Below are positions 8,245 through 17,024 of a stretch of DNA of 64,000 nucleotides, one piece after another. The translations under genes were made by a program, and so were the position numbers. This DNA comes from Myxococcota bacterium (GTDB lineage Bacteria; Myxococcota_A; UBA9160; UBA6930), in assembly GCA_028285625.1 (NCBI GenBank), contig JANQOX010000014.1, positions 248,001-312,000 on the forward strand. Direction: 5' to 3'. Every line of letters starts with the position of its first letter. Within the stretch, counting starts at the first letter, position 1. Below the pieces are notes generated by a model. It was not told where the DNA came from. It did no database searches and saw nothing but the letters and a program-made list of their open reading frames with translations.

Positions 8245-9008
8245 TCGGGACGCTCGATGACTGGGCGGAGGATCGAGAGCGGCGGTTCCGGCGCCTGCTG
8301 GTGGTTTCGGGTGCGGTGCACGGGGTCGCCCTGCTGTTGATGGTGTTCGCGCCCATGCCGACGCGCACCCCGAGCCTGCCGGGCGTCGTGTCCGTGGACC
8401 TGGTGGCCTCGTTGCCCGGGCCCCCCGAGGCGCCGCCGGCGCCTGCGCCCGTGGCCCGGCCGAAGCCGAAGCCTCCGGTGCCCGAGAAGGTCGCGCTGCC
8501 CGACAAGCCCAAGGCGAAGCCGAAGCCGAAGCCGAAACCCACGCCGAAGATGGAGGCGCGGCCGAAGCCCAAGCCCAAGGCGAAGCCGGCCCCGAAGCCC
8601 GCGCCGAAGAGCGCCGCCACCGAGCAGGAGTACGACGACTTCCTCGACCAACTTCGGCGCGAGTCCGGCAGGTCGGCGGCGGCGGCGTCCGCGCCGGTGG
8701 CCGGCGGGGCGCGAGGCGGCAGCGTGCGCGTCTCGCCGGCGGAGCTCGCCTGGATCCGCCGGGCCAAGATGCACGTGACCCGTGCGTGGATGCTGGCGCC
8801 GGGCTTTCGGACCGAGCGCCTGGAGACGCACATCGACGTCCGGCTCGGCCCCACCGGAGAGGTTCAGTCGACCCGGGTGCGCAAGCGTTCTGGGAACCCC
8901 TGGTTCGATGAGAGCGTCGAAAGAGCGATCCGCAAAGCGAGCCCGCTTCCGGCCCCCCCGAAGGCCGCGGAGTGGTCGTTCGTGTTCCGCCCGGAGGATG
9001 TCCTTTGA
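8241..9008 (+). CDS. tolA: TolA-like energy transducer with TonB C-terminal domain
   Basis: A 255-residue protein with a single N-terminal TM helix (LLVVSGAVHGVALLLMVFAP), a long Lys-Pro repeat region (about residues 70-130) able to span the periplasm, and a C-terminal TonB/TolA domain with LETHIDVRLGPTGEV. The Lys-Pro spacer is unlike the helical TolA of E. coli and closer to TonB, but position in the operon identifies it as the Tol transducer. Overlaps tolR by 4 bases and tolB by 4 bases. Confidence 0.9.
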   Translation: MIGTLDDWAEDRERRFRRLLVVSGAVHGVALLLMVFAPMPTRTPSLPGVVSVDLVASLPGPPEAPPAPAPVARPKPKPPVPEKVALPDKPKAKPKPKPKPTPKMEARPKPKPKAKPAPKPAPKSAATEQEYDDFLDQLRRESGRSAAAASAPVAGGARGGSVRVSPAELAWIRRAKMHVTRAWMLAPGFRTERLETHIDVRLGPTGEVQSTRVRKRSGNPWFDESVERAIRKASPLPAPPKAAEWSFVFRPEDVL

Positions 9009-10360
9009 GTCGTGTCCTGCTCCAGCCGCCCCGCCTCGTGGCCCTGCTCTGGGCCGCGATGATGATGGGCTCGCTCGTCGCGCTGCCGGCGCCGGCCTCG
9101 AGCCAGCGGCGCCCCTCGATCGTGATCGCCGACCCGTCCGCCAAGACGCTGCGCGTGGCGGTCCAACGCTTCCGGCCCACCCACGCCGGCGGCGAGCGGG
9201 CGTCCGAGGACTTGCGCGTCAGCATGGAACGCGGCCTGGACAGCTCGGGCCTGTTCACGCCGGTGGATCCCAAGGCGTTCCTGGGGCCCACGCTGAGCCC
9301 GCCGCTCTCGCGGGGGGACCCGGTGATCTGCCCGAACTGGCGCCAGATCGGCGCCGATGCCCTGGTCCAGGCCGAGATCGAGACCACCTCCAACGCGATC
9401 CGCGCCGAGTTCCAGGTGCTCGACGTGGCGCGCGGCTGTGTGGCCTTGCTGCACAAGCGCTACCGCGGCACCGCGGCCGACGCGGATCGCATGGGCCGCG
9501 CCATGGCCGACGACGTGGTCGCGGCGTTCACCGGCCTCCCCGGCGTGTCCGATACCGAGATCGCCTTCGTCTCGAACCGCAGCGGTGCCAAGGAAATCCA
9601 CGTCATGGACGCCGATGGTGGCTCGCTCCGCGCCGCCACCAGCAACCGCTCGATCAACAGCTTTCCGAGCTGGGCGCCGGACGGCGAGTCGATCATCTAC
9701 ACGTCCTACCGCCACCGCGTGCGGCCCGCGCTGTTCATGCTGACCCGCGGCCGGCGCTCGCCGGGCCGGATCCTCCGCAGCCTGGACGGCAAGTCGCCGA
9801 TCTACCGCGGCGTGTTCTCGCCCAAGGGCGACCGGGTGGCGATCGTGCGCAGCGTGGACGGCAACTCCGAGATCTTCACGTCCGACCCGGACGGTCGGGC
9901 GCTCAAGCGGCTGACGCGTCACCGGGCGATCGACATCTCGCCCACCTGGTCGCCCGACGGCCAGCGCATCGCATTCGTGTCCGACCGCACGGGCGCTCCG
10001 CAGGTCTACATCATGAACGCCGACGGCAGTGGCATGCGCCGGCTCACCTTCAAGGGCGGCTACAACACCGCCCCCAGCTGGTCGCCCGACGGGCGCTGGA
10101 TCGCCTACGAAGCGCGGGTGAACGGGCAGTTCGACATCTGGCTGATCGACCCGGAGGGGCAGACCAACGTACCCCTGGTCGATCATCCGCGAAGCGACGA
10201 GCACCCGACGTTCTCCCCGGACGGCCGCAAGATTGCGTTCACGTCGACGCGTCGTGGCAAGGCCGACATCTATGCGATCGACCTGAACGGCAAGAACCTG
10301 CGACGGCTCACGTCGGAGGGCGACAACACGAACCCGGCCTGGGGGCCCCACCGACGGTGA
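9005..10360 (+). CDS. tolB: TolB periplasmic beta-propeller
   Basis: About 451 residues from a TTG start overlapping the tolA stop. A signal peptide (LVALLWAAMMMGSLVALPAPASS) precedes an N-terminal alpha/beta domain and a six-bladed propeller with repeated WSPDG and FSPDGR motifs. TolB normally binds Pal and links TolA to the peptidoglycan-bound lipoprotein. Here no pal gene follows, so its partner must be encoded elsewhere or replaced. An ATG within the signal peptide (9062) and an upstream start (8972) are less likely. Confidence 0.93.
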   Translation: MSRVLLQPPRLVALLWAAMMMGSLVALPAPASSQRRPSIVIADPSAKTLRVAVQRFRPTHAGGERASEDLRVSMERGLDSSGLFTPVDPKAFLGPTLSPPLSRGDPVICPNWRQIGADALVQAEIETTSNAIRAEFQVLDVARGCVALLHKRYRGTAADADRMGRAMADDVVAAFTGLPGVSDTEIAFVSNRSGAKEIHVMDADGGSLRAATSNRSINSFPSWAPDGESIIYTSYRHRVRPALFMLTRGRRSPGRILRSLDGKSPIYRGVFSPKGDRVAIVRSVDGNSEIFTSDPDGRALKRLTRHRAIDISPTWSPDGQRIAFVSDRTGAPQVYIMNADGSGMRRLTFKGGYNTAPSWSPDGRWIAYEARVNGQFDIWLIDPEGQTNVPLVDHPRSDEHPTFSPDGRKIAFTSTRRGKADIYAIDLNGKNLRRLTSEGDNTNPAWGPHRR

Positions 10361-10388
10361 GTCCGGCGCGGTGGCGGGGGAGGGGACG

Positions 10389-11153
10389 ATGAACGGACGC
10401 GGCACGAGGACGGCACGGAGCATGCGGCTCGTACGCATCTCTCTGGCACTGCTACTCGCGGGCGTGGCCAGTGGCTGCGTGACCGTCGCCGAGCATCGCA
10501 AGCTCGAACGTCGGGTCAACGAGCTCAAGGCCGATGCCGGCTCGATGAATCCCAACTCGGTGGCCGACCTGCGGACCGAGCTCAGCGCCCTGCGCCAGCA
10601 GCTCGAGACGGTGGAGGGGCGCCTGCAGGTGGCCGAGCACGAGGCGCGCACGGCTCTCGGCGAAGCCCAGTCCGCGCGGCGAGAGGCGGCGGGTGGCGGG
10701 TATGTGCCCGGTCCCCCCGGTCCGCCCCCGACTTCGGGCCCGCCGGGCGCTTCGGGGCCGCCTCCGCTCGAGGCGTCGGCCGAGGTTGCGGCCTACCGCG
10801 AGGCGTACGAAGCGTGGCGCAACGACGAGACGGAGCTCTGTATTGACCGCTTCGGACGATTCCTCCAAACTCACCGATCCTCCGTGTACGCGGACGACTC
10901 TGCCTATTGGCTCGCCGATTGCTACTACAAGCAAGGGGATTATCGAAACGCCGTTTTGCGGTACGACGACGTCGTCCGCACCTACCCGACGAGCGAGAAG
11001 GCCGCAGAGGCCCTCTATCGGCAGGGCGAGGCGTTGCTTCGGCTCAACCGGGGCAAGGCCGCACAGACGGCATTCGAGCGCGTGTTGAGCGAGTATCCCG
11101 ACTCCGTATCGGCCGGACAGGCGAAGCGTCAGCTCGAACTGCTCGGAGGCTAG
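10389..11153 (+). CDS. cpoB: CpoB/YbgF-like TPR protein, here a lipoprotein
   Basis: About 254 residues from an ATG preceded by GGGGAGGGGA. The N-terminus has a lipobox (LLLAGVASGC, Cys30), followed by a coiled coil (residues ~35-110), a Pro/Gly linker and a C-terminal run of TPR units (YWLADCYYKQGDYRNAVLRY and following). CpoB proteins coordinate the Tol system with peptidoglycan synthesis at division; most have a cleavable signal rather than a lipid anchor. It takes the position where pal plus cpoB normally sit, and the lipid anchor could partly replace Pal. Confidence 0.88.
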   Translation: MNGRGTRTARSMRLVRISLALLLAGVASGCVTVAEHRKLERRVNELKADAGSMNPNSVADLRTELSALRQQLETVEGRLQVAEHEARTALGEAQSARREAAGGGYVPGPPGPPPTSGPPGASGPPPLEASAEVAAYREAYEAWRNDETELCIDRFGRFLQTHRSSVYADDSAYWLADCYYKQGDYRNAVLRYDDVVRTYPTSEKAAEALYRQGEALLRLNRGKAAQTAFERVLSEYPDSVSAGQAKRQLELLGG

Positions 11154-11211
11154 AGCACCCCCGTCGCGGCGTTGGCTCCACAGCCGGTCGCAGCGAAAGC
11201 AAAGGTCGAAG

Positions 11212-11574
11212 ATGAGGAAGCGCGAGCTGGAGAAGTTCCGGAAGCTGCTCAACGCACAGCGCGATCAGCTGATGGGCAACGCCAAGAAGGCGGTGTCGGG
11301 CGACATCCACCTGGATCCCGACGACTTTCCCGACGAGATCGATACGGCTTCGTCCGAGGTGAACCTCGCGTTCATGGGACGCCTGCGCGAGCGCGAGCGT
11401 GGCTTGTTGGCCAAGATCGAAGGTGCCCTCGAGAAGATCGAGGACGGCATCTACGGCGAGTGCGAGAGCTGCGGCGAGGACATCGGCATCAAGCGCCTCG
11501 AGGCACGCCCCGTTGCCGAGCTCTGCATCGAGTGCAAGTCGGAACAGGAAAAGCTGGAGCGCAACCTGGGGTGA
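11212..11574 (+). CDS. dksA: DksA/TraR family zinc-finger transcription regulator
   Basis: A 120-residue cytosolic protein with a coiled-coil hairpin followed by a four-cysteine zinc finger (Cys84, Cys87, Cys105, Cys108; CESC and CIEC). DksA proteins bind the RNA polymerase secondary channel and, with ppGpp, tune stable-RNA promoters. The coiled-coil tip keeps acidic residues (DPDDFPDEID region). It overlaps tsaD by 4 bases, so it probably shares the tsaD-rsmA transcript. Confidence 0.92.
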   Translation: MRKRELEKFRKLLNAQRDQLMGNAKKAVSGDIHLDPDDFPDEIDTASSEVNLAFMGRLRERERGLLAKIEGALEKIEDGIYGECESCGEDIGIKRLEARPVAELCIECKSEQEKLERNLG

Positions 11575-12635
11575 GCGTCCCGGCCGCCGAGGCCGTCGGC
11601 GACCTCGGGCCCGTCCTGGGCATCGAGTCGTCGTGCGACGAGATGGCGGCCGCGGTGGTGGATGCGCAGGCGGGTGTGCTCGCGAGCGTGGTCCAGGGCC
11701 AGGTGACCGTGCACGAGCCCTACGGCGGCGTGGTCCCCGAACTCGCCTCCCGCGATCACCTGCGCACCGTCTCTGCCGTGGCCCGGGCTGCGCTCGACGA
11801 GGCGCGTCTCGCCCCTGCCGACCTGGGCGGCGTGGCGGCCACCGCGGGGCCGGGCCTGCTCGGATCGTTGCTCGTGGGGCTCTCGTTCGGCAAAGCCCTG
11901 GCGCACCGGGCGGGGTTGCCCATGGTCGGCGTGCACCACCTCGCGGGTCATCTCGCGGCCGCCGAGCTCTCCGACCCCGCCCTGACGCGGCCCTACCTCG
12001 GGCTGGTGGTGTCCGGCGGGCATACGGCGCTCTACCGCATCGTCGAGGAGGGGCCGGCCGAACTCCTGGGCGAGACCCGCGACGACGCCGTGGGGGAGGC
12101 CTTCGACAAGGTCGCCAAGCTGCTGGGCCTGCCCTACCCGGGCGGGCCCGCGGTCTCGCGACTGGCCGAGTCGGGAGACCCCGAAGCGGTGACGCTTCCG
12201 CGCGCCATGCAGCACGCCAGGCACGGCTACGACTTCTCGTACAGCGGCCTCAAGACCGCCGTGGGTCTCGCGATCCGGGACCGGGCCCCGCTCGACGACG
12301 CGGGGCGCGCCGACCTGGCGGCTTCGTTCGAGGCGGCGGCCACCGACGTCCTGGTGCGCAAGACGCGTCGCGCGGCCGCCGATCAGGGGCTCGAGCGCGT
12401 CGCGGTGGTGGGCGGCGTCGCCGCCAACGCTCGGCTGCGCCGGGAGATGCAGCGCGCGGGCGAGCGCGACGGCCTGCACGTGTCGCTCCCGCCGCTCGCC
12501 CTGTGTACGGACAATGCCGCGATGATCGCGGCGGCCGGGGCGCGCGAGTTGGCGCGCGGCGTGCGACACGGCCTCGATCTCACGGCGTTCTCCCGCGTAC
12601 CCTTCGATCGCAACCCCTGGGCCGAGCAGTCGTGA
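11571..12635 (+). CDS. tsaD: tRNA N6-threonylcarbamoyladenosine transferase TsaD
   Basis: A 354-residue ASKHA-fold enzyme that transfers threonylcarbamoyl to A37 of ANN-decoding tRNAs together with TsaB and TsaE. Visible motifs are GIESSCDE at the N-terminus, the metal-binding HxxxH in VHHLAGHLAAAEL, YLGLVVSGGHTALY and, near the C-terminus, VVGGVAANARLR. The GTG start overlaps the dksA stop and the stop overlaps the rsmA start, supporting an operon. Confidence 0.96.
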   Translation: MSVPAAEAVGDLGPVLGIESSCDEMAAAVVDAQAGVLASVVQGQVTVHEPYGGVVPELASRDHLRTVSAVARAALDEARLAPADLGGVAATAGPGLLGSLLVGLSFGKALAHRAGLPMVGVHHLAGHLAAAELSDPALTRPYLGLVVSGGHTALYRIVEEGPAELLGETRDDAVGEAFDKVAKLLGLPYPGGPAVSRLAESGDPEAVTLPRAMQHARHGYDFSYSGLKTAVGLAIRDRAPLDDAGRADLAASFEAAATDVLVRKTRRAAADQGLERVAVVGGVAANARLRREMQRAGERDGLHVSLPPLALCTDNAAMIAAAGARELARGVRHGLDLTAFSRVPFDRNPWAEQS

Positions 12636-13480
12636 GCCACGGGCGCGCTGCCGTACGCGATCTGCTGGATCGCCACGGTCTCGCGCCCCACAAGGACCGC
12701 GGCCAGAACTTCCTGCACGATGCGTCCCTGGCCGAGCGGCTGGCCGATTCGGCGCGGGTGGCGCGAGACGAGACCGTACTCGAGATCGGGACCGGCCTGG
12801 GCATCCTCACCCGCGCCCTGGCGGCGCGCGCGAAGCGCGTGATCACCGTCGAGGTCGACGCGGGCCTGGTTCGCACGCTGCACGCCGAGGCGCTGCTGCC
12901 GGAGGGCGTCACGCTGCGCCATGCCGACGCGCTCGATCTGGATCTGGGCGAGGTGCTGGCCGGACAGGCACCGGCGCGCGTCGTGGCGAACCTGCCGTAC
13001 GCGGTGGCGACGCCGCTGCTCCGGCGGCTCCTGGATCAGGGGGCGAGGTTGCGGGGGTGGTCCGTCCTCGTGCAGCGCGAGGTCGCGCGCCGCATCACGG
13101 CTCGCAAGGGTGCGCGCGACTACGGCTCGTTCGCCGTCCTGCATGCCCTCTGCACCACGGCACGGACCGGGCTCGATCTGCGCCCGGGCTGCTTCTATCC
13201 TGTCCCCAGCGTCGTGTCCACGTTCCTGCATCTCGAACCGCGGGCGGATGCGCCCGGCCCGGAAGAGCTCGCGACCATCGAGCGCGTGCTGCGTGCGGGG
13301 TTCGCGCATCGTCGCAAGACGCTGGTGAACTCGCTGCGCGACGCCGGTCTACCGCACGCAGCCGACGCGCTGCGCGCGCACGGCGTGCCCGAGCGGGCGA
13401 GGGCGCAGGAGTTGGCCCCGGAGGTCTGGCGCAGTCTCGCCCCCGCCGTGTTGGGTGCGGCGCAGGGGTCGACCCCGTGA
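12632..13480 (+). CDS. rsmA: 16S rRNA dimethyladenosine transferase RsmA (KsgA)
   Basis: A 282-residue SAM-dependent enzyme that dimethylates two adjacent adenosines in the 3' end loop of 16S rRNA. It shows GQNFLHD at the start, the SAM site LEIGTGLGILTRALA, and the catalytic NLPYAVATPLL. The C-terminal helical domain is complete (GFAHRRKTLVNSLR). GTG start overlaps tsaD; the stop overlaps the start of the PilZ gene. Confidence 0.96.
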   Translation: MSHGRAAVRDLLDRHGLAPHKDRGQNFLHDASLAERLADSARVARDETVLEIGTGLGILTRALAARAKRVITVEVDAGLVRTLHAEALLPEGVTLRHADALDLDLGEVLAGQAPARVVANLPYAVATPLLRRLLDQGARLRGWSVLVQREVARRITARKGARDYGSFAVLHALCTTARTGLDLRPGCFYPVPSVVSTFLHLEPRADAPGPEELATIERVLRAGFAHRRKTLVNSLRDAGLPHAADALRAHGVPERARAQELAPEVWRSLAPAVLGAAQGSTP

Positions 13481-13857
13481 GCGCCGAGGGGACCGACGCC
13501 GGGAGCAGCGAAGCGCGGCGCAACCTGCCGGTCCCCCTGCGCGTGTCGGTCTCGCTTCCAGACGGGCGGGAGGCGCAGGAGTTCGCGGTGAACCTCTCGG
13601 CCGGCGGGATCTGCCTGCACTGCACGAACGCCCTGCTCGACGCGATCGAGGCCGGCGAAGGGCCCGATCGGGTGCACCTGCGCTTCGAGGTCCCGGACGG
13701 CCCGGTCGTCTCGACCGCAGCGCGGGTGGTGTGGTCCTCCGAGCGCGAAGAGCCCACGCGGTTTCGCGAGGTCGGCCTGGGCTTCGAGGGGCTCGATGCC
13801 GACGTCCTGCGTGCGCTCACGGCCTGGGCCGAACTGCCCATCGACCGACGCCGCTAG
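13477..13857 (+). CDS. PilZ-domain protein
   Basis: A 126-residue protein that is essentially one PilZ barrel: an N-terminal RRNLPVPLRV, then the NLSAGGICL motif matching the D/NxSxxG signature, and a late GLGF strand. PilZ domains commonly bind cyclic di-GMP; the leading RRxxR-like arginines here are partly conserved, so binding is plausible but not proven. The gene starts at a GTG overlapping rsmA, an association with housekeeping genes that may be only transcriptional. Confidence 0.85.
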   Translation: MSAEGTDAGSSEARRNLPVPLRVSVSLPDGREAQEFAVNLSAGGICLHCTNALLDAIEAGEGPDRVHLRFEVPDGPVVSTAARVVWSSEREEPTRFREVGLGFEGLDADVLRALTAWAELPIDRRR

Positions 13858-13862
13858 GCGCC

Positions 13863-14129
13863 ATGGAGGGGCCGGACCTGCTGGATGCCCTGGTCGAGGT
13901 GGCCGAGCGGGCGGGCATCGCCGTGCGCGTGCTGCCGCGCGGCGACGGCGAGCCGGGCCCGCACAGCGGCCCGTGTCGCATCCGAGGTGCGCCTTGGTTG
14001 CTGCTGGCGCCCGGCGACCCGCTGGAGGAGCAGATCGCGGCGGCCGTGGACGCGATCCGGCGCTACGCGCCGGAGGCCGGCCAGGGCTGGCTGCCGCCTG
14101 CCGTGCGCGACCGCTTGGACGCCCCCTAG
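13863..14129 (+). CDS. Small conserved-looking protein of unknown function
   Basis: An 88-residue protein beginning 5 bases after the PilZ gene. It has an N-terminal helix (LLDALVEVAERAGIAVRVLPRG) and a central PCRIRGAPWLLLAPGDPLEEQI segment, followed by helices. No signal peptide, membrane segment or metal motif is present. Similar short proteins accompany RsmA/PilZ genes in related genomes as far as I recall, but I cannot assign a function. Confidence 0.6.
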   Translation: MEGPDLLDALVEVAERAGIAVRVLPRGDGEPGPHSGPCRIRGAPWLLLAPGDPLEEQIAAAVDAIRRYAPEAGQGWLPPAVRDRLDAP

Positions 14130-14379
14130 GGGCGCGGCCTCGTTGCCGCCACGGAGGTCCGCGTCGCATTCCCCGCCTGCCTGGTGGCGAAGGGGCCATC
14201 GCCACTCTACGCTTCGGGAGTAGAGGGGAATCGCAGGTCGCGATCCCCATCGACGAACTCTCGCACAGGAACGACGCCAATCCTGCCCGAAACAACGCTC
14301 GTATTCGCCTCGGCGAAGCGAGACGGGGGCGGTGAACGGCGGTAGGCGACATCCACCTTGGGGTGATCGCCGAGGCGCC

Positions 14380-14404
14380 GCGCCTCCGGATCTGATCCGG
14401 CAGG
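14380..14404 (+). promoter_or_regulatory. Leader hairpin upstream of panB
   Basis: An imperfect inverted repeat (GCCTCCGGATC with GATCCGGCAGGC, one bulged base) lies 16 bases before the panB ATG. It could be an attenuating leader hairpin or the terminator of the preceding transcript. The rest of the 14130-14379 gap shows nothing I recognise. Confidence 0.35.
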
Positions 14405-14419
14405 CGCGTCATTTGTTTC

Positions 14420-15247
14420 ATGTCTACCGTGAGCGCCTCTTCGTCCCGCGAGCACCGGGTGACCGCCCGCTCCCTCCAGCGCCGCAAGCGCAGGGGAGAG
14501 CCGTTCTCGATGCTCACCGCCTACGACTTCCCCTTCGCACGCATCTTCGACCAGTCCGGGGTCGATGTGCTCCTGGTGGGAGACTCGCTGGGCAACACCG
14601 TCCAAGGGCAGGACAACACGCTGCCCGTCACCCTCGACGAGGTCGTGTACCACACGCGCATGGTCGCTCGAGCGACCCGCCGGGCGCTGGTGGTGGGCGA
14701 CATGCCCTTCGGCTCCTACCAGGTGTCCGCCGAGGATGCGGTGCGCAGCGCCATCCGCCTGGTGAAGGAGGGTGGCGCCCATGCCGTGAAGCTCGAGGGG
14801 GGCCGCAGCGCGGAAGCCGCCATCGAGCGTATCTCGGCGGCCGACATTCCCGTGATGGGGCACGTCGGCCTCACGCCCCAGTCCATCCATGCCATGGGCG
14901 GCTACCGGGTGCAGGGCCGCAGCGACGCCGGTCGCGACCGCGTGCTCGCCGATGCGCTGGCGGTGGAGGCCGCCGGCGCCTTCGCGGTGGTGCTCGAGGG
15001 CATGCCCGCGGATCTGGCGCGGGAGATCACCGGCCGGCTCGCGATCCCCACCATCGGGATCGGCGCCGGCGTCGGGTGCGACGCCCAGGTGCTGGTCATG
15101 CACGACCTGCTGGGTCTTTCGGACTGGACGCCGAGCTTCGCCAAGCAGTACGCGAACCTCGGTGCCGTCGCCAGCAAGGCGGTGCGCACCTACGTCGATG
15201 AGGTCGTGCACCGCAAGTTCCCCGGCGACGAGCACAGCTACCGCTAG
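14420..15247 (+). CDS. panB: 3-methyl-2-oxobutanoate hydroxymethyltransferase
   Basis: A 275-residue TIM-barrel enzyme that makes ketopantoate from 2-oxoisovalerate and methylene-tetrahydrofolate, the first step to pantothenate and CoA. Signature stretches include MLTAYDFPFARIFDQSG, LLVGDSLGNTVQG with the metal-binding Asp, HVGLTPQS and TIGIGAGVGCDAQVLV. Length matches the family. It starts the panB-panC-panD cluster; panC follows after 12 bases. Confidence 0.96.
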   Translation: MSTVSASSSREHRVTARSLQRRKRRGEPFSMLTAYDFPFARIFDQSGVDVLLVGDSLGNTVQGQDNTLPVTLDEVVYHTRMVARATRRALVVGDMPFGSYQVSAEDAVRSAIRLVKEGGAHAVKLEGGRSAEAAIERISAADIPVMGHVGLTPQSIHAMGGYRVQGRSDAGRDRVLADALAVEAAGAFAVVLEGMPADLAREITGRLAIPTIGIGAGVGCDAQVLVMHDLLGLSDWTPSFAKQYANLGAVASKAVRTYVDEVVHRKFPGDEHSYR

Positions 15248-15259
15248 GCCGGGTCGCAG

Positions 15260-16147
15260 GTGCTGGTCCTCCACGAGGTCGATGCGCTTCGTGCGTTCTC
15301 CGACGAGGCGCGCGCGTCCGGCTTGCGGGTCGGGCTGGTGCCCACCATGGGTGCCCTGCACGACGGGCACCTGGCGCTGGTGGACGAGGCGCGCCGGCGC
15401 ACGGATCGGGTCATGGTGTCGATCTTCGTGAACCCCGCGCAGTTCGACGCGGCCTCCGACCTCGAGGCCTACCCGCGCACGCTCGCGTCCGACCTGGACG
15501 CCTGTCGCGACCGCGATGTGGATGCCGTCTTTGCACCGGCACCCGAGGCGCTCTATCCCGACGGCCATCGCACCTGGGTGGAGGTCGAGGAGCTGGGGGA
15601 GGGCATGGAGGGCGCTTCGCGCCCCGGCCATTTCCGAGGCGTGGCGACGGTCGTGGCCAAGCTGCTCGCGGCCGCGCGGCCCCACGTGGCGGTGTTCGGG
15701 CGCAAGGACTACCAGCAGCTGGCCCTCATCCGGCGACTGGCCACCGACCTGTGCCTGGGGGTCGAAGTCGTGGGCCACCCGACGGTGCGGGAGGCCGACG
15801 GGCTGGCGCTCTCGAGCCGCAACGTGCTCCTCACGCCCGAGGCCCGCGCACAGGCGACGGTCGTCGCACGCGCGCTCGGCGCGGCCGACCAGGCCTACGC
15901 GGGCGGACAGGCTTCGACCCGAAGCCTGCTGGCCCGGGTGCGAGACGTCATCGGCAAGGCCTCCCTCGCGCAGCTCGACTACGCCGAGTTGCGCCACCCC
16001 GAAACCCTCCAGCCGTCCGGCGAGACCCTCGAAGGGCCCGCACTGCTGGCGCTGGCGGTGCGCTTCCCCCGAACCGGGGGAGGACACGTCCGTTTGATCG
16101 ACAACCGGGTGATCGGAAACCCCGACCCCGGCCATGAAGCCGGGTGA
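15260..16147 (+). CDS. panC: Pantothenate synthetase (pantoate-beta-alanine ligase)
   Basis: A 295-residue nucleotidyl-transferase-fold enzyme that joins pantoate and beta-alanine using ATP. It shows [15 protein letters not shown] (HIGH-like ATP site), [17 protein letters not shown] and the KMSKS-equivalent [10 protein letters not shown]. Start GTG 12 bases after panB; panD follows, so the pathway branch is encoded as a unit. Confidence 0.96.
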   Translation: MLVLHEVDALRAFSDEARASGLRVGLVPTMGALHDGHLALVDEARRRTDRVMVSIFVNPAQFDAASDLEAYPRTLASDLDACRDRDVDAVFAPAPEALYPDGHRTWVEVEELGEGMEGASRPGHFRGVATVVAKLLAAARPHVAVFGRKDYQQLALIRRLATDLCLGVEVVGHPTVREADGLALSSRNVLLTPEARAQATVVARALGAADQAYAGGQASTRSLLARVRDVIGKASLAQLDYAELRHPETLQPSGETLEGPALLALAVRFPRTGGGHVRLIDNRVIGNPDPGHEAG

Positions 16148-16178
16148 TCGGCTGCGCCGACATCCAGGGAGAGACCAC

Positions 16179-16529
16179 GTGATTCGGACCCTGCTCAAGT
16201 CGAAGATCCACCGCGCCACGGTCACCGAGGCGAACATCGAGTACGAAGGCAGCATCTCGATCGACACCGACCTGATGGCGGCCGCCGATCTGCTTCCCTA
16301 CGAGCGGGTGGACGTGTGGGACTGCACGAACGGTGCTCGCCTGTCGACCTACGCGATTCCGGGCGAGCCCGGCTCCGGCGAGATCTGCATCAACGGGGCG
16401 GCCGCCCATCTCGTGAAGCCCGGCGACCTCGTGATCATCGCGAGCTTTGCGCAGGTGGACGACGCCGAGTGCGCCGGCTGGGATGCGAAGCGGGTCTTCG
16501 TGGACGGCCGGAACCGCCAGAGGGACTAG
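16179..16529 (+). CDS. panD: Aspartate 1-decarboxylase
   Basis: A 116-residue pyruvoyl enzyme that makes beta-alanine from aspartate. The self-cleavage site Gly24-Ser25 is present in YEGSISID; Ser25 becomes the pyruvoyl group. [19 protein letters not shown] is the conserved C-terminal part. I chose the GTG at 16179 with an AGGGAGAG ribosome site; it restores the normal N-terminus and places the gene 31 bases after panC. Confidence 0.95.
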   Translation: MIRTLLKSKIHRATVTEANIEYEGSISIDTDLMAAADLLPYERVDVWDCTNGARLSTYAIPGEPGSGEICINGAAAHLVKPGDLVIIASFAQVDDAECAGWDAKRVFVDGRNRQRD

Positions 16530-16555
16530 CAAGGCGGGACGGCTACTCTTCGGGC

Positions 16556-17023
16556 GTGTCCGATCCCGACGACGTCCAACCCATCGCCTCCAACCGCCGG
16601 GCGCGCCGGGACTACGAGGTGCTCGACACCTTCGAAGCCGGAATCTCGCTGCTGGGACCCGAGGTGAAGTCGCTTCGCGCGGGCCGGGCGAACATGGCGG
16701 ACGCCTACGCCATCGTCCGCGGCGGCGAGGTGTTCCTGCGCAACCTGCACATCGCGCCCTACGAAGAGGCCGGGAAGGCCAACCCCGAGCCGACCCGGGA
16801 GCGAAAGCTGCTGCTGCACCGCCAGGAGATCCGCAAACTGAACACGAAGGTCGCCGAGCGGGGTCTCACCATCGTGCCCCTCGGTCTCCATTTTCGCGGC
16901 GGTCGCGCCAAGGTCGAAATCGCGCTCGCGCGTGGCAAGCGCAGCTACGACAAGCGCCAGCAGATCCGCAAGCGCGAGCAGGACCGCGAGGTCGCGCGCG
17001 TGACCCGCCGCGGCCGCCGCTGA
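16556..17023 (+). CDS. smpB: SsrA-binding protein SmpB
   Basis: A 155-residue trans-translation factor that delivers tmRNA to stalled ribosomes. Recognisable are the opening ASNRRARRDYEV, FEAGISLLGPEVKSLR, the ERKLLLHRQEI stretch and the basic tail with KRSYDKRQQIRKRE. It starts at a GTG. The tmRNA gene itself (ssrA) is not seen in this window. Confidence 0.95.
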   Translation: MSDPDDVQPIASNRRARRDYEVLDTFEAGISLLGPEVKSLRAGRANMADAYAIVRGGEVFLRNLHIAPYEEAGKANPEPTRERKLLLHRQEIRKLNTKVAERGLTIVPLGLHFRGGRAKVEIALARGKRSYDKRQQIRKREQDREVARVTRRGRR

Positions 17024-17024
17024 C

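Noticed and set aside
8460..8640. Lys-Pro repeat as a mobile or collagen-like element
   Set aside because: It is the periplasm-spanning spacer of the TolA/TonB-type protein, in frame and in its expected place.
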